The notes beneath the pieces are model-generated. The model was given only the letters and a program-made list of their open reading frames with translations, did not search any database and was not told the DNA's origin. Shown piece by piece: positions 59,273 to 64,000 of a DNA stretch of 64,000 nucleotides. Location: contig BQJF01000001.1 of the NCBI GenBank assembly GCA_021604565.1, forward strand, positions 85,742 to 149,741, written 5' to 3'. How positions within the stretch are numbered: the first letter of the stretch is position 1; every line of letters begins with the position of its first letter. Source of the DNA: Minwuia thermotolerans (GTDB taxonomy: Bacteria; Pseudomonadota; Alphaproteobacteria; Minwuiales; Minwuiaceae). Made by a program: the position numbers and the translations under genes.

Positions 59273-60328
59273 ATGACCGAACAGGACCGCTGGACCGCCG
59301 TCTGCGAGCGCAATGCTCAACTGGATGGCCGTTTCGTCTTTGCCGTGAAGACCACTGGCGTCTACTGCCGCCCCGGCTGCGCCGCGCGCCGCCCGAAGCG
59401 GGAGAACGTCAGCTTCTACGACGTGCCTGCCGCTGCCGAACGTGCCGGATTCCGGCCCTGCCGCCGCTGCCATCCGGAGCGGCTGGACATGGTCGATCCC
59501 ATGATGGCGGCGGTGGAGGATGCGGCGCGTCGTATCGACCGCAGCCTGGAACAGGACGCCGCCGTTCCCGAACTGACCGCCCTTGCCGACCGTGCCGGGT
59601 TCAACCCGCAGCATTTCCAGAAGTCGTTCAAGCGCGCCCTTGGTGTCTCCCCCCGCGACTATGCCGACGCCCGGCGCACGGCGCGGCTGAAGGCCGGGCT
59701 GCGGTCCGGCGGCGGCGTGGCCGATGCAGTCTACGGGGCCGGCTTCGGCTCCCCCAGCCGGGTCTATGAACGCGCCGACCGTACCCTCGGCATGTCACCC
59801 GGTGCCTACGCGAAGGGCGCGACCGGCATCGCAATGAACTACGCCTATGCCGAAAGCCATCTCGGCCTGGTGCTCGCTGCGGCGACGACGAAGGGCATCT
59901 CCGCCGTCTACCTTGGTGACGACACGGCTCAACTGGCTCGTGATCTGGAGATCGAATATCCCGGCGCGCTGCTGACGGAGGACCGGACAGGGCTGGAAGA
60001 CGCCCTGAAACACCTCGTCGCCTACCTGGATCAGCGCGGTCCCAACCCCGCGCTGCCGCTGGATGTCCGCGCCACCGCATTCCAGTGGCAGGTCTGGCAG
60101 GCGCTGATGCGTATCCCCTACGGCGAGACCCGCAGCTACGCCCAGGTGGCCGAGATGATGGGCAAGCCCACGGCCTCCCGCGCCGTGGGACGCGCCTGCG
60201 GCCTCAACCCCGTCTCCATCGCCATCCCCTGCCATCGCGCCATCGGCTCCGACGGCAAGCTGCACGGCTATCGCTGGGGCCTGGAACGCAAGCAGGCCCT
60301 GCTGGACATGGAACGCAAGGCAGGGTGA
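59273..60328 (+). CDS. ada: Ada: bifunctional methylphosphotriester/O6-methylguanine-DNA methyltransferase and regulator
   Basis: A 351-residue protein that repairs alkylated DNA and activates the adaptive response. Zinc-binding cysteines 32, 36, 63 and 66 are present (TTGVYCRPGCAARR, FRPCRRCHPER), Cys32 being the acceptor of phosphotriester methyl groups. An AraC-like domain follows (PELTALADRAGFNPQHFQKSFKRALGVSPRDYADARR). The C-terminal methyltransferase has IAIPCHRAIGSDGKLHGYRWG with acceptor Cys320. ATG 59273 has GAGGAGGACACC upstream and matches the family start; ATG 59243 is also possible. No ada box or alkB is evident nearby. A 52-base repeat follows the gene. Confidence 0.95.
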   Translation: MTEQDRWTAVCERNAQLDGRFVFAVKTTGVYCRPGCAARRPKRENVSFYDVPAAAERAGFRPCRRCHPERLDMVDPMMAAVEDAARRIDRSLEQDAAVPELTALADRAGFNPQHFQKSFKRALGVSPRDYADARRTARLKAGLRSGGGVADAVYGAGFGSPSRVYERADRTLGMSPGAYAKGATGIAMNYAYAESHLGLVLAAATTKGISAVYLGDDTAQLARDLEIEYPGALLTEDRTGLEDALKHLVAYLDQRGPNPALPLDVRATAFQWQVWQALMRIPYGETRSYAQVAEMMGKPTASRAVGRACGLNPVSIAIPCHRAIGSDGKLHGYRWGLERKQALLDMERKAG

Positions 60329-60416
60329 GCCCGATCCGGGGATTGTGGAACGCTCCCGATCCCTGCGGTTCCATCGCAGAAAGTCGCCGTCTGTCCTGGC
60401 GACGACACCAGAATCT

Positions 60417-60555
60417 CCTTCCCCCTCGACGGGGGAAGGTCGGGATGGGGGTGAGTCGGCGCAGCCGAATTGTGGTTGAACCGCAGCGCAATGGCCTGCG
60501 GCCTCACCCCCCATCGACCGCTGCGCGGCCACTTCCCCCGCAAGGGGGGAAGAGA
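60417..60555. repeat. Intergenic hairpin repeat, copy 2, with facing inverted arm
   Basis: The left part (60417-60468) is the 52-base unit also found at 8831. A facing right arm follows: CTCACCCCCCATC (60503-60515) is complementary, with one bulge, to GATGGGGGTGAG in the left part, and a second small hairpin CTTCCCCC-GCAA-GGGGGGAAG closes the element (about 60532-60552). The whole gap of 256 bases between ada and the convergent phosphotransferase gene is mostly this element. Confidence 0.8.
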
Positions 60556-60584
60556 GCATTCAGCGGTCAGATCCGACCCTGCCG

Positions 60585-61649
60585 TCAGGCGAGGCCAGCT
60601 TTCTTCACCACGTCCCAGGCCCACTTGGCGCGCTGTTCGGCATATCCGGCGAACTTCTTTGCCGAGTCCGAACTGGCGTTGCCGTCCAGCCCGCGCTTGT
60701 AGACGCCCTGCACGATGGCGGCGGAACGGAACAGGGTATAGGCGATGTAGAAGGGCCAGTTCTCGATCTCGCCCTGACCGGTCAGTTTCGAATAGCGCGC
60801 GACAAACTCGTCCTCCGTCGGGATGCCTATCTCGCGCGGGTCGTCGAGGTGGGCGAAGCCACCGTCCGCCGCGTGGCCGTAATATTCCTGGCAGCAGTAG
60901 GCGAGGTCGGCCAGCGGATGGCCCAGCGTCGACAGTTCCCAGTCGAGCACCGCAACCACTCTTGGCTCCGTCGGGTGCAGGACACAGTTGCCGATGCGGT
61001 AGTCGCCATGAACGATGGAGACTTCCTCCGCCTCCGGTGTGTTGGCGGGCAGCCATTCCATCAGCGCGTCCATCTCCGGGATCTCCTCGGTGACGGAGGC
61101 GACATACTGCTTCGACCAGCGGGAAATCTGGCGGGAATAGTAGTTGCCCGGCCGCCCGAAGTCGGCCAGTCCGACCGCTTCGTGATCCACCATATGCAGC
61201 GCGGCCAGCACCCGCAGCCAGTCGTCATAGAGCGCGACACGTTCGTCCTTGCTGAATGACGGCACGGCCGGGTCGATCAGCACACGCCCCTCCACATGCT
61301 CCATGATGTAGAACGCCTGACCGATCACCGCGTCATCCATGCACAGGCAATAGACCTCCGGCACCGGCACGTCGGTGCCCTTCAGGGCCTTCATCACGTT
61401 GTATTCGCGATCGACCTGGTGCGCGGACTTCAGCAGTTCGCCCGGCGGCTTCTTGCGCATGACGTAGCGCTTCGTGGGTGTCTCCAGGATGTACGTCGGG
61501 TTCGACATGCCCCCCTGGAACTGCCGCACGGTCAGCGGACCCCTGAAGCCGTCCACATGCTCCGCCATGTAGGCGGCCAGGGCACCGTCGTCGATCCGGT
61601 GATGTGGCCTGACGTCGATGATCTCCACATCGGTCGCGTTGCTGCTCAA
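60585..61649 (-). CDS. Phosphotransferase (APH fold, ACAD10/11-kinase-like)
   Basis: A 354-residue aminoglycoside-phosphotransferase-fold protein. Seen: VRQFQGGMSNPTYILETPTKRYVMRKKPPGELLKSAHQVDREYNVMKAL, with glycine-rich loop and ATP-binding lysine; the catalytic loop SIVHGDYRIGNCVLHPTEPRVVAVLDWELSTLGHPLADLAY with HGDYRIGN and the metal-binding DWE. Relatives are fused to acyl-CoA dehydrogenases in ACAD10/11 and phosphorylate 4-hydroxyacyl-CoAs. The start is TTG 61649 with AGGAAGAGAG upstream. It follows the enoyl-CoA hydratase gene by 55 bases, and a role in hydroxy-acid degradation is likely. Confidence 0.9.
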   Translation of the reverse strand: MSSNATDVEIIDVRPHHRIDDGALAAYMAEHVDGFRGPLTVRQFQGGMSNPTYILETPTKRYVMRKKPPGELLKSAHQVDREYNVMKALKGTDVPVPEVYCLCMDDAVIGQAFYIMEHVEGRVLIDPAVPSFSKDERVALYDDWLRVLAALHMVDHEAVGLADFGRPGNYYSRQISRWSKQYVASVTEEIPEMDALMEWLPANTPEAEEVSIVHGDYRIGNCVLHPTEPRVVAVLDWELSTLGHPLADLAYCCQEYYGHAADGGFAHLDDPREIGIPTEDEFVARYSKLTGQGEIENWPFYIAYTLFRSAAIVQGVYKRGLDGNASSDSAKKFAGYAEQRAKWAWDVVKKAGLA

Positions 61650-61704
61650 ACTCTCTTCCTCCCCATCGGCGCTTGCGCGAAAGCTGTCCGGATTCTGAAC
61701 CCGC

Positions 61705-62520
61705 TCAACCGGACTTGTTCATGCGGTCCCAGTCATACAGCGACGGCTCCTTGGCCACGAAGCGGCGCGTGGCCTCCTTGTGGAATTCCGTCGTGAACAG
61801 CAGCGGCTGTCCGATGGACTCCGCCGTCACGGTCTCGGCGTAGGACGCCTCGAATGTCTTGTTCACCGCCCGCTTGGTCATCGACGTTGCCGACTTCGAC
61901 CCCTGTGCCAGCCGACCGGCAAAGGTCTCGACCTCATCCATCAGCGTTTCGGAGGGATGGATCGCATAGACGATCCCCATCGACTTCGCCTCCTCCACAT
62001 CAATGGAGCGGCAGGTGTACATCAGGTCCTTGGCCGCCTGCATGCCGACCACGCGCGGCAGAGTGTAGAGCAGACCCAGGTCCGGCATCAGGCCGATCCG
62101 GCCGAAGACCGAGCAGAAACGGGCCTTTGGTCCGGCGAAGACGAAATCCGCCAGCAGGGCAAAGGCAAAACCGCCGCCGTAGGCCAGACCATCCACTGCG
62201 GCGATCACCGGGCAGTCCAGGTTCCACAGCCGCTCCAGCCAGGTGTGTGTCGAATACATCCGCTGCTGCGCTTCCGACGGGTCGGCGAATTCCCGGTTCG
62301 CCATACCCTTCACGTCACCGCCGGCAGAGAACGCACGTCCCTCAGCCGCGATGATCAGTGCCTTCACGTCCATGTTGCCCTGGACCTGATCCAGCATGGC
62401 GACGAAGTCATTGCGCAGGTCCTCGGTCAGCGGATTGAGAATGTCGCCACGCGTCATCGTGAACCGCGCGACGCCGTCGTCGCCGATGGCAAAGCTGGTT
62501 GCCTTGAATTCGTGTGTCAT
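61705..62520 (-). CDS. Enoyl-CoA hydratase/isomerase family protein
   Basis: A 271-residue crotonase-fold protein. Seen: ALIIAAEGRAFSAGGDVKGMA (first oxyanion-hole loop), PVIAAVDGLAYGGGFAFALLADFVFAGPKARFCSVFGRIGLMPDLGLLYTLPRVVG (second loop; the acidic residue after MPD is a candidate catalytic residue), and a C-terminal helix region for trimer contacts. Such enzymes hydrate, isomerise or otherwise convert enoyl-CoA esters. GGGGAGGACTTCCAG precedes the ATG. It is upstream of the phosphotransferase gene on the same strand, so both may act on one hydroxyacyl/enoyl-CoA route. Confidence 0.92.
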   Translation of the reverse strand: MTHEFKATSFAIGDDGVARFTMTRGDILNPLTEDLRNDFVAMLDQVQGNMDVKALIIAAEGRAFSAGGDVKGMANREFADPSEAQQRMYSTHTWLERLWNLDCPVIAAVDGLAYGGGFAFALLADFVFAGPKARFCSVFGRIGLMPDLGLLYTLPRVVGMQAAKDLMYTCRSIDVEEAKSMGIVYAIHPSETLMDEVETFAGRLAQGSKSATSMTKRAVNKTFEASYAETVTAESIGQPLLFTTEFHKEATRRFVAKEPSLYDWDRMNKSG

Positions 62521-62593
62521 CTGGAAGTCCTCCCCATTAGCATCCTGCTATTCTGCCTGTGTTGCGGGGGAGGTGTCACCCGCCGCGTTGCGC

Positions 62594-62629
62594 ATGGCCG
62601 ACTAGGGGAAAATGGCCGACAAGGGGAAA
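62594..62629 (+). repeat. 18-base tandem duplication of ribosome site and start codon
   Basis: The unit ATGGCCGACTAGGGGAAA (62594-62611) is followed at once by ATGGCCGACAAGGGGAAA (62612-62629), differing at one base. Each unit carries an ATG and a GGGGA ribosome-site-like run. In the first copy the frame stops at TAG after three codons; in the second it reads on into the ammonia-lyase-like gene. It resembles a recent replication-slippage event. Confidence 0.9.
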
Positions 62630-63748
62630 ATGGCGATCATGACCGATCCGAAGACCGATGTACTTGTGAACCCCTGGCGCGGACAGGGCCTGCCGAAGGA
62701 GATCCTGACAGGCGGGAACATGGCAGATGGCGAGGTCGTGACCGACGCGCGCGCCGCACAAGCGCTCTTCGCCCTCTGTCCCGCCGCGCACCGGACACCC
62801 CTGCTGGACCGGCCCGACCTCGCGCGCGGCCTCGGGATCGGCAGCCTGCGGCTGAAGGACGAGCGCACGCGCATGGGGCTGGGTAGCTTCAAGGCGCTGG
62901 GGGCAGCCTTCGCCATAGCGCGCGCAGCGGACGAAGCTGTTCGGGCGGGCAAGGCAACCGCACACGAGACTGCGCTTTCAGGCACGACCTATGTCTGTGC
63001 CAGTGCCGGCAATCACGGGCTCTCGATGGCGGCGGGCGCTGCGCTGTTCGGTGCCACTGCCGTGGTCCTGCTGGCCGAAACGGTACCGGAAGGTTTCGCC
63101 GACCGGCTGCGGGCGAAGGGTGCCCGGGTGATCCGCCACGGCGCGGTCTATGAGGACAGCATGGCGGAGGCGATGCGCCTGGCGGACGTCGAGGGCTGGA
63201 ACCTGCTCTCCGACAGCAGCTGGGTCGGCTACAGCACCCCGGCCCGCGACGTGATGGAGGGGTATCTGATCATGGGGGCGGAGGTCGCCAATGAAGCACC
63301 AGAGCCACCCACGCACATCTTCCTGCAGGCCGGGGTCGGCGGAATGGCCGCGGCTGCCGCTGCGGCGGCGCGCACGGCCTGGGGTGATGCCCCGCAGATC
63401 ATCGTTGTTGAGCCGTCGCGGGCACCGGCACTGATCGAGAGCATACGCGCCGGGCGACCCGTGACCACCAGCGGCGCCGCGTCCTGCATGGGCAGGCTGG
63501 ACTGCAAGGAACCATCTCACCTCGCCCTGAAATATCTCGCGGAGGCGGCGGACATGTTCATGACCGTGACCGATGCGGAGGCGGATGAAACAACCGCCTG
63601 GCTGACTGCTGCGGGGATCGGTTCCAGCCCCTCCGGCACCGGGGGCCTGACCGGATTGCGGCAGGCGCTGGCGCAGTCTGAAACATTCTGTCTCGATGCC
63701 GGATCGCGGGTCCTGCTCTATGTCTCGGAGGGGGCGGCGGATGACTGA
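62612..63748 (+). CDS. Diaminopropionate ammonia-lyase-like PLP enzyme
   Basis: A 378-residue fold-type II PLP enzyme. Seen: HRTPLLDRPDLARGLGIGSLRLKDERTRMGLGSFKALGAAFAIAR, with the cofactor lysine in GSFKALG; TTYVCASAGNHGLSMAAGAALFGATAVVLLAETVPEGFADRLRAKGARVIRHG; and GVGGMAAAAAAAAR with the phosphate-binding GVGG. Diaminopropionate ammonia-lyases split 2,3-diaminopropionate into pyruvate and ammonia; serine or threonine dehydratase activity is the alternative. Start choice is unclear: ATG 62612, 62630 and 62639 are all in frame, the first two each after GGGGAAA of an 18-base duplication. The stop overlaps the M24 peptidase start by 8 bases. Confidence 0.85.
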   Translation: MADKGKMAIMTDPKTDVLVNPWRGQGLPKEILTGGNMADGEVVTDARAAQALFALCPAAHRTPLLDRPDLARGLGIGSLRLKDERTRMGLGSFKALGAAFAIARAADEAVRAGKATAHETALSGTTYVCASAGNHGLSMAAGAALFGATAVVLLAETVPEGFADRLRAKGARVIRHGAVYEDSMAEAMRLADVEGWNLLSDSSWVGYSTPARDVMEGYLIMGAEVANEAPEPPTHIFLQAGVGGMAAAAAAAARTAWGDAPQIIVVEPSRAPALIESIRAGRPVTTSGAASCMGRLDCKEPSHLALKYLAEAADMFMTVTDAEADETTAWLTAAGIGSSPSGTGGLTGLRQALAQSETFCLDAGSRVLLYVSEGAADD

Positions 63749-64000
63749 TGCGGACTTCCCGAAGGCGGAGTTCGAGCAACGCCTGACCCGCGCCCAGCGC
63801 GCCATGAAGGCGGCGGGTCTGGACGCCATGTTCTTCACGACGGAGGCGGAGGTGCGCTACTTCACCGGTTTCCGCACCCTGTTCTGGCAAAGCCCGACAC
63901 GGCCCTGGTTCCTGGTGGTTCCCGGCGAAGGTCAGCCCATTGCCGTCGTGCCGGAGATCGGCGCCGCCCTGATGGCCGAAACATGGATCGACGACATTCG
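63741..64000 (+). CDS. M24-family Xaa-Pro peptidase/creatinase-like protein, N-terminal part, cut by window edge
   Basis: The frame begins at ATG 63741, with GGAGGGGGCGGCGG upstream, and overlaps the end of the ammonia-lyase-like gene by 8 bases. The 86 visible codons read EFEQRLTRAQRAMKAAGLDAMFFTTEAEVRYFTGF, then RPWFLVVPGEGQPIAVVPEIGAALMAE, which is the creatinase-type N-terminal domain of Xaa-Pro aminopeptidases, ectoine hydrolases and related enzymes. The metal-binding catalytic domain is outside the window, so function beyond the family cannot be given. Coupling with an amino-acid lyase suggests breakdown of an amino-acid-like compound. Confidence 0.85.
   Translation, partial: MTDADFPKAEFEQRLTRAQRAMKAAGLDAMFFTTEAEVRYFTGFRTLFWQSPTRPWFLVVPGEGQPIAVVPEIGAALMAETWIDDI

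Noticed and set aside
1..64000. CRISPR arrays, insertion sequences or prophage genes
   Set aside because: No regularly spaced repeats, transposase, integrase or phage structural motifs were seen on either strand.

Overview
The window is about 64 kb of high-GC, densely packed bacterial chromosome. The gene content (flagellin with FlaG, SecB, an Mla-type ABC importer with a YdbH/YnbE/YdbL set, TRAP transporters, PutA, the aerobic benzoyl-CoA 'box' pathway, and many acyl-CoA enzymes) points to a free-living, motile, heterotrophic alphaproteobacterium, probably marine or Rhodospirillales-like; the taxonomic guess is inference. I see no phage, transposase, CRISPR array, rRNA or replication origin. 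No gene-free stretch exceeds 300 bases; the longest gaps (about 190-260 bases) hold promoters, operators or hairpin repeats.

Layout: 0-9 kb holds the start of a fused TRAP permease, a TauD-type dioxygenase and a TetR regulator, divergent from an acyl-CoA dehydrogenase; then a secreted esterase, and an acyl-CoA ligase plus propionyl-CoA synthetase pair. 9-21.6 kb is mixed: alkyl sulfatase, two divergent F420/flavin-type oxidoreductases, two hotdog thioesterases, a CinA-like protein, a membrane AraC regulator before a fatty-acid-hydroxylase/DUF2147 fusion, SecB, a heparinase-like enzyme overlapping a TAXI binding protein, and an MBL hydrolase. tRNA-Thr(TGT) lies at 21.66 kb.

21.7-34.7 kb is the aromatic-acid block, all on the minus strand: TRAP transporter (DctP-DctQ-DctM), benzoate-CoA ligase, a DUF309 protein, BoxC, BoxB, BoxA, the regulator BoxR and a bestrophin; a 3-hydroxybenzoate 6-monooxygenase-like flavoprotein lies upstream of the transporter. 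Uptake, CoA activation, epoxidation and ring cleavage are all present, but the semialdehyde dehydrogenase (BoxD) is not. A repeated TGCA-N6-TGCA motif (with TGCG variants) occurs in the promoter regions of the transporter, ligase, boxC and boxR, which outlines a BoxR regulon.

34.7-47 kb holds putA, a secreted trypsin-like protease, an SDR and, most interestingly, one near-continuous operon coding for MlaE (with a fused STAS-like domain), MlaF, MlaD, an auxiliary lipoprotein, YdbH, YnbE and YdbL. This places an MCE phospholipid transporter and an AsmA-like intermembrane bridge under apparent common transcription.

47-64 kb holds a hydroxypyruvate-isomerase-like gene, a periplasmic rhodanese, a cytochrome c, a PLP decarboxylase, flaG and flagellin (with a good sigma-54 promoter match), a thioesterase with 2-oxoacid:ferredoxin oxidoreductase KorAB, a methyltransferase, an EamA exporter, an AtuA-family protein, Ada, a phosphotransferase with an enoyl-CoA hydratase, a diaminopropionate ammonia-lyase-like enzyme with a duplicated start region, and the start of an M24 peptidase. 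Two copies of a 52-base hairpin repeat lie in convergent gaps at 8.8 and 60.4 kb.
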